A DNA stretch of 64,000 nt from an uncultured Eggerthellaceae bacterium. GTDB taxonomy: Bacteria; Actinomycetota; Coriobacteriia; Coriobacteriales; Eggerthellaceae. The stretch spans positions 156,980 to 220,979 of the forward strand of contig CAJURX010000002.1 in assembly GCA_910589125.1 (NCBI GenBank), written 5' to 3'. Positions 23,992 to 32,191 of the stretch are shown in pieces (the stretch's first letter is position 1; every line of letters begins with the position of its first letter). A program made the position numbers and the translations under genes. Below the pieces are notes generated by a model. It ran no database searches. It worked only from the letters and a program-made list of their open reading frames with translations, and had not been told where the DNA came from.

Positions 23992-24596
23992 GAGATGCGC
24001 ACCTTCCTCTCCGCATCGATGGATATCCTGCCCTCTGCCAACAGGCGCAGGACCTCGGGATACAGCACGTGCTCAGTGGCGTGGATGCGCTCCTCGAGCG
24101 CATCGATCCCATCCGTCTCCAAAACGGGCACGGCGCGCTGCGCCACGATGGGGCCCTTGTCGTAGTCCTCATTGGCGAAATGCACGGTCACGCCGGTGAC
24201 CTTCACGCCAGCATCCCAAGCATCTTGGATGGCGTGGGCACCCTTGAATGACGGCAAGAGCGCTGGATGCAGATTGAGCACGCGATCCGGGAAGGCGTCC
24301 AACATGACCGGGGTGAGCTTGCGCATGTATCCCGCCATGACGATGTACTCCGCCCCAGCATCCTTCATCTGCTCAGCGATGAGCGCATCCGCGGCGCTTG
24401 GATCCTCGTACACCGTGCGATCGAGAGCGCAGGTAGGTATGCCCGCCCTCTCCGCACGCGTTATCCCGAATGCATCGGGCCGCGATGACACGACGCGCAC
24501 GATCTCCACGGGCAGGCCGCCCTCGATGGCATCGATGATGGCTTGCAGATTCGTCCCGCTCCCCGAGAGCAGCACGCCGATCTTGAGAGCGCTCAT
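23988..24596 (-). CDS. purN: Phosphoribosylglycinamide formyltransferase
   Basis: 202 residues. It transfers formyl from 10-formyl-THF to GAR. It has LLSGSGTNLQAII (phosphate loop), AGYMRKLTP, NLHPALLPSFKGAHA with the catalytic Asn and His, and VTVHFANEDYDKGPI with the Asp. It overlaps purM by 4 nt and xdhC by 4 nt. Confidence 0.97.
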   Translation of the reverse strand: MSALKIGVLLSGSGTNLQAIIDAIEGGLPVEIVRVVSSRPDAFGITRAERAGIPTCALDRTVYEDPSAADALIAEQMKDAGAEYIVMAGYMRKLTPVMLDAFPDRVLNLHPALLPSFKGAHAIQDAWDAGVKVTGVTVHFANEDYDKGPIVAQRAVPVLETDGIDALEERIHATEHVLYPEVLRLLAEGRISIDAERKVRIS

Positions 24597-25642
24597 CGGT
24601 AGGCCACCTGACCGGTACCCGCCACGGTCGCGCCCACGATATGCGCATCTTCGCCCATGTCCTTCAGATGGGCCATGACAGCATCGGCCTCATCAGCCGA
24701 CACGACCAAGATCATCCCCAGCCCCATGTTGAAGGTCTTGAGCGCCTCCTCCTGCGAGAGGTTCGCCGCATCGCAGATGAAGCGGATGATGGGGAGCTCC
24801 GGCCATGACCCCAAGTTGACCTCTGCATCCACATCGCTGGGCAGAGCGCGATCCAGGTTCTCGGATATGCCGCCTCCGGTGATGTGAGCCAAGGAGTGGA
24901 TGGCGCCCGGGAGCGTGCGCATGATGCTCGTGACCTGCTTAACGTAGATGCGCGTGGGTTGCAGGAGCGCTTCCAAGATGGATGCGCCGTCAAGCCATTC
25001 ACGCGGCTCGGTCAGCTCCTCCATGGTCTTGCCCTCGAACGCCACCTTGCGCACGAGCGAATATCCGTTGGAATGGATGCCAGACGAGGGAAGCCCGATG
25101 AGCACATCCCCCACGCGGACATGCGCAGGATCGAGCATCTTCGGCCGATCCACCACGCCGACGCAGAAGCCGGAGAGGTCATAATCATCCGGGTCCATGA
25201 CGCCAGGATGCTCCGCCATCTCGCCACCGATGAGCGAGCAGCCCGCGAGCTTGCATCCCTCCGCAACGCCCTCCACGATGGCAGCGGCCGCATCAGCGGT
25301 CAGCTTGCCAACAGCCATGTAATCAAGGAAGAACAGCGGCTCTGCACCCGTGGCCAGGATATCGTTCACGCACATGGCCACAAGGTCGATCCCGACGGTG
25401 TTGTGCACCCCGGCCGCCTGGGCCAGCTTCAGCTTCGTGCCCACGCCATCAGTGCCGCTGACCAGGATGGGATCGTCCATATCCTTCGCCGCAGATATGC
25501 TGAACAGCCCTCCGAACCCGCCGATGTCGCCGATCACCTCCGGCCTGTACGTTTGGCGCACGATGGACTTGATGGCGTCCACCGCTCGCGCACCTTCCGC
25601 CGTATCAACGCCCGCGCTTGCATAGGTGACTTCTTCGGCCAT
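24593..25642 (-). CDS. purM: Phosphoribosylformylglycinamidine cyclo-ligase (AIR synthetase)
   Basis: 349 residues. It closes the imidazole ring of AIR using ATP. Motifs: TYASAGVDTAEG at the start, FSISAAKDMDDPILVSGTDGVGTKLK (read in two parts), DLVAMCVNDILATGAEPLFFLDY, GGEMAEHPG, GLPSSGIHSNGYSLVR and AHITGGGISENL. The ATG at 25642 is preferred over the upstream GTG because GGAGGAG lies 5 nt before it. First gene of the operon; a minus-strand TAGAAT (25680-25685) is a plausible -10 box. Confidence 0.98.
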   Translation of the reverse strand: MAEEVTYASAGVDTAEGARAVDAIKSIVRQTYRPEVIGDIGGFGGLFSISAAKDMDDPILVSGTDGVGTKLKLAQAAGVHNTVGIDLVAMCVNDILATGAEPLFFLDYMAVGKLTADAAAAIVEGVAEGCKLAGCSLIGGEMAEHPGVMDPDDYDLSGFCVGVVDRPKMLDPAHVRVGDVLIGLPSSGIHSNGYSLVRKVAFEGKTMEELTEPREWLDGASILEALLQPTRIYVKQVTSIMRTLPGAIHSLAHITGGGISENLDRALPSDVDAEVNLGSWPELPIIRFICDAANLSQEEALKTFNMGLGMILVVSADEADAVMAHLKDMGEDAHIVGATVAGTGQVAYR

Positions 25643-25789
25643 GCGCACTCCTCCGAGAGACGGTTATGGGAATGTGCTCATTCTAGCCGAATGCGCCCAT
25701 GGGCTTGGGATGCATCCTCGCATGGAGCGCTTCTCGGGTCTGATGGGATGCGTCAGGACAGACGGCTTGCAAGGCGACAGGCAACGAGC

Positions 25790-26962
25790 TCAGCTCAAGC
25801 GCTCGTCCACCATGCCCTGCACATCAGCGACCTCGCCCTCATCTATGAGCGCATTGCCCCGCGCCTCGTCAGAACCTGCAGGCAGGAACTCATCCACGCT
25901 ACAGAACGTCACGATCCTGTTCTGATGATCGGGCTGGCTGCATGTGGAGAAGGCGAACACCTGCTTGACCTTGTCGGCGGGAAGAGGTGCTGGATCGGGC
26001 GTGACGAGGGAATCATCAAGGCGCGCCTGCACATATGCGGCAAGCTCCTCAGCGGTCGGGAAGTTCGGGATGACGATATCCGTGGAGCTCCCCGGGACCT
26101 TATCGCACGCGAAGGAGGTCATGCGGAAGTTCCCCACGGGGGTGAGCACGTAGATGGTGCGATGCTCGTTGAAGGCCTGCGTATCAGCCACATCGGCGAA
26201 CAGGGCGAACATGGAGCCGTTGTTCAGGTGATGCCCATAGATGACGTTGACCTGATCCGTCCATTCCGGAGAGTTCACACCCGCCAGCATGATGGTGCCG
26301 TACTCAGCGCCGAACGTGCCGGCAGAATTGTCGCCGAACGTGCGCTTCAGATAGTACTCGTCATCATCCTCGCGCCAGACGATCGGGTAGTTGACCACCG
26401 TTCCCGGCACATACACCCACCCGACCACGTCAGGATTGATGGCGCGTAGACCATCCCAATCCACTTGGAAGCTGGCCAGCGTGGTCACGCCTGTGGGATC
26501 ATCCACCTGCATGTACTCCTGAGCCAGCTCGTCATATTCGCTCTGGCCCTGCCAATAGGTATAGAAGATGTACCCCACGCATGCCAGCGCCCCGAGCAGG
26601 ACGATGAGGGACAAGAAGAACATGACGCGCCAGACACCACCGCGGCGCGCCCCCTTGCCGTAGCGCACATCAGCATGCTGCGACGCAGAGGTGGTCCTCA
26701 CCGGATTCACCCCGCCCGCATAGACTTGGCCTTGCGGTTGCACGGGCTGCCATGCCGGGGCGGCTTGATGCTGTTGAGAAGGCGGCACCTGCCCCGATGA
26801 GGGCATCGGTTGCTGCCATGAGGATGGCTGTCCCCACGCGCTCTGACCAGGCTGCTGCATCGGCTGCTGAGCGTGCTGCTGCGCAGGTGGCTGAGCAGGC
26901 TGACGAAAGCCCTGGGGAGGGCGCTGTCCTGATGCGTTCGGATCGTATGAGGTGCCTGGCAT
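25790..26962 (-). CDS. Class B sortase
   Basis: 390 residues. A Pro/Gln-rich cytoplasmic stretch (1-about 105) precedes one membrane anchor (about 113-135, VMFFLSLIVLLGALACVGYI). The sortase domain has YGHHL with the catalytic His, FAFSTCS with the nucleophilic Cys, and NRIVTFC with the Arg. GWVYVPGTVVNYPIV is typical of class B. It cleaves sorting signals and links proteins to peptidoglycan or pilins; no substrate with a sorting signal was seen nearby. The long low-complexity N-terminus is unusual. It follows a 39-residue membrane peptide gene by 16 nt. Confidence 0.92.
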   Translation of the reverse strand: MPGTSYDPNASGQRPPQGFRQPAQPPAQQHAQQPMQQPGQSAWGQPSSWQQPMPSSGQVPPSQQHQAAPAWQPVQPQGQVYAGGVNPVRTTSASQHADVRYGKGARRGGVWRVMFFLSLIVLLGALACVGYIFYTYWQGQSEYDELAQEYMQVDDPTGVTTLASFQVDWDGLRAINPDVVGWVYVPGTVVNYPIVWREDDDEYYLKRTFGDNSAGTFGAEYGTIMLAGVNSPEWTDQVNVIYGHHLNNGSMFALFADVADTQAFNEHRTIYVLTPVGNFRMTSFACDKVPGSSTDIVIPNFPTAEELAAYVQARLDDSLVTPDPAPLPADKVKQVFAFSTCSQPDHQNRIVTFCSVDEFLPAGSDEARGNALIDEGEVADVQGMVDERLS

Positions 26963-26978
26963 CCTGAGAGCGCAGTCC

Positions 26979-27098
26979 TTATTTCTTCTTCATCTCGTCG
27001 ATGAAGCCCTTTGCGACGAAGGCGACGATGATGATCACGATGACAGCGATGATGATGCCGATGGCCCACGGTTCGATCTGCATGCCGAAAAGCTCCAT
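26979..27098 (-). CDS. Single-pass membrane micropeptide upstream of sortase
   Basis: 39 residues: MELFGMQIEPWAIG, then a continuous Ile/Val helix (about 14-30), then VAKGF and the charged end IDEMKKK. The ATG at 27098 has AAGGGG 6 nt upstream; the TAA stop lies 16 nt before the sortase start on the same strand. Well-placed signals and the neat membrane topology argue it is real. The function is unknown; it may be a regulator or partner of the sortase. Confidence 0.7.
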   Translation of the reverse strand: MELFGMQIEPWAIGIIIAVIVIIIVAFVAKGFIDEMKKK

Positions 27099-27312
27099 AG
27101 GAAACCCCTTCATATCTGTTTGCGTTGGCGCTCATGGTACCGTGCGCCCCGGAATGCCGCAAGGACCGACGAGGAGCGAGGTGCAGGAAGGCCACCATGC
27201 GACCAGGCCATGCACCCCGCTCCCTTGACGCGCTCCCTTCGGCCATCATCTGCACCCGATGGCCGCGCGATCCGATGACCGCATCCCTTCTGGTCAGTCG
27301 GGTCCGAGGACG

Positions 27313-30024
27313 CTACGCGAGCTCTCCCAAGTCCAGCGGACCCTCGACGCGGCAGGTGTAATCCCCTTCCGCATCTATGTCGATCAGCACGTGGCTGGCG
27401 TCATGCAGCTCTCCCGTGATGACCTTCTGTGCGATGCGGTCCACGATCTCGCGCTGGATGAGCCTCTTCAAGGGGCGTGCGCCGAACACGGGATCGAAGC
27501 CGTCGATGGCCAGGTGCTCCATGGCCGCAGGTGTGACATCCAGCGTCACGCGGCGCTTCGCCAGGCGATCGCGCACTTCCTCCAGCTGCAGGTCCACGAT
27601 GGGCTCGATGGTGGAGATGGACAGCTCATTGAACGTCACGATGTCATCGATGCGGTTCAGGAACTCCGGACGGAACGTGTTGCGCAGCGCATCGTTGATC
27701 CTGTTCGTGAACTCCTTCAGCTTCTGCGCCGCAGCTTCCGCGGTCATGTTCGCGATGCCTTCCATCATCTCGCCCATGGTCTCACCCGTAGCCTCGTTCG
27801 CATCCATCTCAGCGCTCTCGGCTGCATGGTCGCGAATGATCTGGCTCCCGATGTTCGACGTCATGATGATGATGGAGTTCTTGAAGTTGACCACGCGTCC
27901 CTGGCCGTCGGTCAGACGCCCGTCATCCAAGACCTGCAACAGGATGTTGAACACATCCGGGTGCGCCTTCTCAACCTCATCGAGCAGTATGACCGAATAG
28001 GGGTGCCGACGCACGGCCTCCGTTAGCTGACCACCCTCGTCGTATCCCACGTATCCCGGAGGTGCGCCGATGAGCCGCTGCACGCTGAACTTCTCCATGT
28101 ACTCCGACATGTCGATGCGGATCATGGACTTGTCCGAGTCGAAGAGGTATTCCGCGAGCGCCTTCGCAAGCTCCGTCTTGCCAACACCCGTCGGTCCCAA
28201 GAACAGGAAGGAGCCGATGGGCTTGTCCGGATCGGATAGGCCCGCACGATTGCGCCGGATGGCACCGGCCACCACGTTCACTGCCTTGTCCTGCCCGATG
28301 ACGCGCTTCTTGAGCTCCTCTTCCAGATCGACCAGCTTCTCCATCTCACCCTGCATCATCTTGGTGACGGGGATGCCGGTCCAGGTGGACACCACCTGCG
28401 CGATCTCCTCTTCGGACACCTCCTCCTTGAGGATGGCGCCTGCTTCCTGGCTGGCCTTCAGCTGCTCTTCTGCCCGATGCAGCTCTTGCTGGAGCTGCGG
28501 GATGCGCGCATAGCGGATCTCGGAGGCCAGGGAGAGGTCCCCGTCGCGCGTGGCGCGCTCCTCATCCAGCTTCGCCGCATCCAGCTCTGCCTTCAGGTTC
28601 TGGACGCCCACGATGACATCCTTCTCGTTCTGCCAAGCAGCCTTCTGCTTGTCCAGAGCATCGCGCGCATCCGCTATCTCGCGGCGCAGCTTCTCCAAGC
28701 GCTCCGCCGATGCGTCATCAGATTCCTTCATGAGCGCCTGCTCCTCGATCTGCATCTGAGTGAGCCTGCGCTCGGCCACATCGACATCCTCCGGCATGGA
28801 ATCGATCTCGATGCGAAGGCGGCTGGCCGCCTCATCCATGAGGTCGATGGCCTTGTCCGGCAAGAAGCGATCGGAGATGTAGCGGTCAGAGAGCTCGGCG
28901 GATGCCACGATGGCGCCATCGGTGATGCGCACGCCATGATGGATCTCGTACTTCTCCTTCAAGCCGCGCAGGATGGCGATGGTGTCCTCTACCGTAGGCT
29001 CGTTCACCATGACCGGCTGGAAGCGCCGCTCGAGCGCCGCGTCCTTCTCCACGTACTTCCGATACTCGTCCAACGTGGTCGCGCCGATGGCATGCAGCTC
29101 GCCTCGTGCGAGCGCCGGCTTGAGCATGTTGCCGGCATCCAAGGACGAATCGCCACCTGCCCCAGCACCCACGATGGTGTGCAGCTCATCGATGAACAGG
29201 ATGATGTTGCCGCCCGCTTCCTTGACCTCGCGCAGCACTGATTTCAGACGATCCTCGAATTCACCGCGATACTTCGCGCCTGCCATCATGGCACCTAGAT
29301 CGAGGCTCACGATCTCGCGATCGCGCAAGCTGGACGGAACGTCGCCCGCGACGATGCGCTGAGCCAGCCCCTCCACGATGGCGGTCTTGCCCGTGCCAGG
29401 CTCGCCGATGAGGACCGGGTTGTTCTTCGTGCGGCGCGACAGCACCTGCACCGTGCGGCGTATCTCTTCCGAGCGGCCGATGACCGGGTCCATCTTGCCC
29501 TCGCGCGCCTGCTGCGTGAGGTTCTGCCCATACTGCTCCAGCGCCTCGAACTGCGTCTTGTCGGTCTGCGAGGTCACACGCGTATCCCCCCGCAGCGCCT
29601 CGTAGGCAGATTCGATGTTCTTGCGGGTGATGCCTGCCGTCGAGAGCAGCTTGCCCGCCTCATCGCTCCCCTCGGAGAGCGCGATGAGCATGTGCTCGGA
29701 TGTGGCATAGGAGTCACCCAGCTTCTCGGCGATCTTGACCGCATTGTCGATGACCTTGATGAATGCTTGGGAGGGTGCTGCCATGGGCATGGCAGAGCTC
29801 GTGGCCTTCGGCATCTTCGCGATGGCATCATCCAGATTCTGCGCAAGCCAGACCGGGTCTGCGCCAATGCGCTTGATGATGGCCGCTATGTTGTTCTCAT
29901 CTGCATCCAGCAGGGCCTTCAGAAGATGTATCGGCTCGATCATCGACGCATCGGCATCTGCGGCAACGCCCATGGCGTTCTGCACAGCCTCTTGCGCCGT
30001 GACAGCCAGCTTATCAAGCCTCAT
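27313..30024 (-). CDS. clpB: ClpB disaggregase
   Basis: 903 residues. An AAA+ unfoldase that works with DnaK to rescue aggregates. Clp N-domain repeats cover 1-about 150. The first AAA has GEPGTGKT (about 205) and the sensor region FIDELHTIVGAG; the long middle domain (about 410-530) is the coiled-coil that separates ClpB from ClpA/C. The second AAA has GPTGVGKT (about 615) and VILLDEVEKAHPDV. No ClpP-binding IGF loop was seen. It is the last gene of the dnaK operon, 18 nt after hspR. ATG start at 30024. Confidence 0.97.
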   Translation of the reverse strand: MRLDKLAVTAQEAVQNAMGVAADADASMIEPIHLLKALLDADENNIAAIIKRIGADPVWLAQNLDDAIAKMPKATSSAMPMAAPSQAFIKVIDNAVKIAEKLGDSYATSEHMLIALSEGSDEAGKLLSTAGITRKNIESAYEALRGDTRVTSQTDKTQFEALEQYGQNLTQQAREGKMDPVIGRSEEIRRTVQVLSRRTKNNPVLIGEPGTGKTAIVEGLAQRIVAGDVPSSLRDREIVSLDLGAMMAGAKYRGEFEDRLKSVLREVKEAGGNIILFIDELHTIVGAGAGGDSSLDAGNMLKPALARGELHAIGATTLDEYRKYVEKDAALERRFQPVMVNEPTVEDTIAILRGLKEKYEIHHGVRITDGAIVASAELSDRYISDRFLPDKAIDLMDEAASRLRIEIDSMPEDVDVAERRLTQMQIEEQALMKESDDASAERLEKLRREIADARDALDKQKAAWQNEKDVIVGVQNLKAELDAAKLDEERATRDGDLSLASEIRYARIPQLQQELHRAEEQLKASQEAGAILKEEVSEEEIAQVVSTWTGIPVTKMMQGEMEKLVDLEEELKKRVIGQDKAVNVVAGAIRRNRAGLSDPDKPIGSFLFLGPTGVGKTELAKALAEYLFDSDKSMIRIDMSEYMEKFSVQRLIGAPPGYVGYDEGGQLTEAVRRHPYSVILLDEVEKAHPDVFNILLQVLDDGRLTDGQGRVVNFKNSIIIMTSNIGSQIIRDHAAESAEMDANEATGETMGEMMEGIANMTAEAAAQKLKEFTNRINDALRNTFRPEFLNRIDDIVTFNELSISTIEPIVDLQLEEVRDRLAKRRVTLDVTPAAMEHLAIDGFDPVFGARPLKRLIQREIVDRIAQKVITGELHDASHVLIDIDAEGDYTCRVEGPLDLGELA

Positions 30025-30042
30025 ATCGTTTCCTTTCAGGTA

Positions 30043-30468
30043 TCACTTTGCAAAGAATCTCACTGTCTGCGAGGTGTTCGTGAGCCAGTGGAACACTGGC
30101 GGCAGATCGGACATGCGCACGAGCGCATTCACTGGCGTGTTCGGGTCGAGCTCGCTCACGCGACGCGCCAGTCGCTGATAGCGCTTGTGCAGGCTGTCCA
30201 GCTCGTCAGTGGCATCGTCAAGCTGGTTCTGCAGGTCTAGGATGCGCATGACGCCCGCCAGGTTGATGCCCTCGGCCGTGAGCTGGTTTATCAAGTGCAA
30301 CCGCTCTATGTCAGCCTGTGAGTACATCCTGGTGTTGCCGCTGGTCCTCTGCGGCGTGACCAGGCCCTTCTGCTCGTAGGCGCGCAGGGTCTGGGGATGG
30401 ACCCCAGCCAGCTGCGCAGCAACGCTGATCATGTAGAGCGGGCGGTTGCGGTCAGATGCCCCTACCAT
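30043..30468 (-). CDS. hspR: MerR-family heat-shock repressor HspR
   Basis: 141 residues. The N-terminal MerR helix-turn-helix is MISVAAQLAGVHPQTLRAYEQKGLV, followed by the wing TPQRTSGNTRMYSQADIERL. A coiled coil (about 75-110, LQNQLDDATDELDSLHKRY) mediates dimerisation. The C-terminus (VFHWLTNTSQTVRFFAK) is short and hydrophobic. HspR represses dnaK operons at HAIR sites with DnaK as corepressor; a HAIR-like site overlaps the dnaK promoter here (34158-34178). It overlaps the dnaJ stop by 7 nt. Confidence 0.95.
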   Translation of the reverse strand: MVGASDRNRPLYMISVAAQLAGVHPQTLRAYEQKGLVTPQRTSGNTRMYSQADIERLHLINQLTAEGINLAGVMRILDLQNQLDDATDELDSLHKRYQRLARRVSELDPNTPVNALVRMSDLPPVFHWLTNTSQTVRFFAK

Positions 30469-31445
30469 GGCCGTTCGGCTTCCGGCGCAGCAGCCAGGAA
30501 GTCCTCCATGGCTTGCTTCTGCTCATCGTTCATATCGGTCGGCACCTTGACCTGGACCTTTATCTTCAAGTTGCCGAACGCATCCTTGTCCTTGGACTTG
30601 ATGTCCTTCGCGCCTTTGCCCTTGATGGTGAGGACCTTCCCGTCCTGGGTGCCTGCGGGTATCTTCACGCGCACCTTCGTCCCATCAGGAGCCGGGACCA
30701 CGATGCTGGCCCCGAGCGCAGCCTCTGCCACGTTGATGGGCAGATCCACGATCACGTCAGCCTTGTCGCGGGTGAAGTACGGATGCTCCGTGATGTGCGT
30801 GGTTATCAGCAGGTCGCCCGCATCTCCACCATTCTCACCGAGGCCACCGCGGCCCTTGTAGCGCAAGCGGCCGCCTTCGCGAGCCCCTGCTGGGACCTTG
30901 ACCTCGATGGTATCGGCCTCGGGCTTGCCTGGGATGCGCACGGTGACGCGCTTCGTCGTTCCGTTGAATGCCTCATCGAACGTGACATCCAGCTGGACCG
31001 ACATGTCTTGCCCCTTGCGGGCACGGCTTCCGCCGCCGAAATCCCAGTCCGTGCCGAATGCGCCTTCGCCATGGCGGATGCTCTCGAGGATATCCGACCA
31101 ATCTATGCCACCGAAGCCACCTCCACCGCCGCCAGAGGTGTAGGTATAGGTGCCACCGCCTCCGGCTCCGCCGAAGATGTCCTCGTAGCTGAATCCAGCA
31201 CCTCCACCCTGGCCGCCCCAGGGGATCTGGTTCTCGTTCGCCGTTCCGTACTGGTCGTAGAGCGCCTTCTTCTTCTCGTCGGAGAGGACCTCGTAGGCCT
31301 CGTTGATCTCCTTGAACCTGGTCTCATCACCGCCCGCATCGGGATGATGCGTGCGCGCCAGCTTTCGGAACGCCTTCTTTATCTCATCTTGGGAAGCTGT
31401 GCGCGGAACGCCCAGCGTTGCATAGTAATCCGGTGTAGACGCCAT
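30462..31445 (-). CDS. dnaJ: DnaJ-type co-chaperone without zinc fingers (CbpA/DnaJ2-like)
   Basis: 327 residues. The J domain (about 5-70) has the HPD triad in RTHHPDAGGDE and stimulates DnaK. A Gly-rich linker (about 85-125, GGGGTYTYTSGGGGGG) follows, then the substrate-binding C-terminal domains (VTFDEAFNGTTKRVTVRIPG, GAREGGRLRYKGRGG). There are no CxxCxGxG repeats, so this is a type B J protein. In the operon it lies 39 nt after grpE and overlaps hspR. A zinc-finger DnaJ may exist elsewhere. Confidence 0.95.
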   Translation of the reverse strand: MASTPDYYATLGVPRTASQDEIKKAFRKLARTHHPDAGGDETRFKEINEAYEVLSDEKKKALYDQYGTANENQIPWGGQGGGAGFSYEDIFGGAGGGGTYTYTSGGGGGGFGGIDWSDILESIRHGEGAFGTDWDFGGGSRARKGQDMSVQLDVTFDEAFNGTTKRVTVRIPGKPEADTIEVKVPAGAREGGRLRYKGRGGLGENGGDAGDLLITTHITEHPYFTRDKADVIVDLPINVAEAALGASIVVPAPDGTKVRVKIPAGTQDGKVLTIKGKGAKDIKSKDKDAFGNLKIKVQVKVPTDMNDEQKQAMEDFLAAAPEAERPW

Positions 31446-31484
31446 AGAAACGTTCCACCTCCTTTTCCCTTCCGTCCGTGCCTC

Positions 31485-32186
31485 TTATGAATCCTGCTCA
31501 GCAGGCTTCTCTCGCTTCGGGCCGCCTGTGGTCACCGTGACCATGGCCGGGCGCAGGACCTTGGAGCCGATCTTGTAGCCACGCTGATAGACATCGTTCA
31601 CCGTCTCATCAGGCTGCGACGGATCATCCACGGTCCCGACCGCCTGAGCCTCGAGCGCTTCGAACGCTTGGCCCTTCGGGTCGATCACCACCACACCGTC
31701 CTTCTCCAACGTGTTCACGAACTTGGTGAGGACGGCGCGAACGCCATCCAGAAGGCCCGTCTCGCCATTCTTCTCGGCATAGTCGATCGAACGCTCGAGG
31801 TCGTCGATCACCGGGATCAAGCTGGTCACCAGCTTCTCTGCGGCGAGCGCCTTCTGCACTTCCTGCTGCTCCTTGGTGCGACGACGATACGTGTCCCACT
31901 CAGCATGGAGCCTGACGTACTTGTCCTTCCATTCAGCTGCTTCCCGCTGGGAATCCGCTGCTTGCGCTTCGGCCTGGACCTCGTCCATGGCGCCGTCCAC
32001 GATGGCCGCCGCCTCGGCCTCTATCACAGCCTCCGCGAGATCCTCTGCGCTGACCTCGCCTGATGCGACCGCTGCCTCAGCCTGATCGGTGACGTTGGTC
32101 GCATCGGATGCAGTGGATGCGCCCGTAGACGCATCCACCTGTTCCTCATCGGGAGTAGCGGCTGACTGCTTCTTCTCCTCAGCCAT
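31485..32186 (-). CDS. grpE: GrpE nucleotide exchange factor
   Basis: 233 residues. A long acidic, Ala/Glu-rich N-terminal region (1-about 85) is followed by the GrpE coiled coil (WKDKYVRLHAEWDTYRRRT) and the beta wing ending in YQRGYKIGSKVLRPAMVTV, the family signature. It releases ADP from DnaK. The start lies 5 nt after the dnaK stop. Confidence 0.97.
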   Translation of the reverse strand: MAEEKKQSAATPDEEQVDASTGASTASDATNVTDQAEAAVASGEVSAEDLAEAVIEAEAAAIVDGAMDEVQAEAQAADSQREAAEWKDKYVRLHAEWDTYRRRTKEQQEVQKALAAEKLVTSLIPVIDDLERSIDYAEKNGETGLLDGVRAVLTKFVNTLEKDGVVVIDPKGQAFEALEAQAVGTVDDPSQPDETVNDVYQRGYKIGSKVLRPAMVTVTTGGPKREKPAEQDS

Positions 32187-32191
32187 GTTCG

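Noticed and set aside
25643..25789. Possible purine riboswitch upstream of purM
   Set aside because: No conserved purine-aptamer loops or long paired stem were found; only a TAGAAT promoter box is visible.
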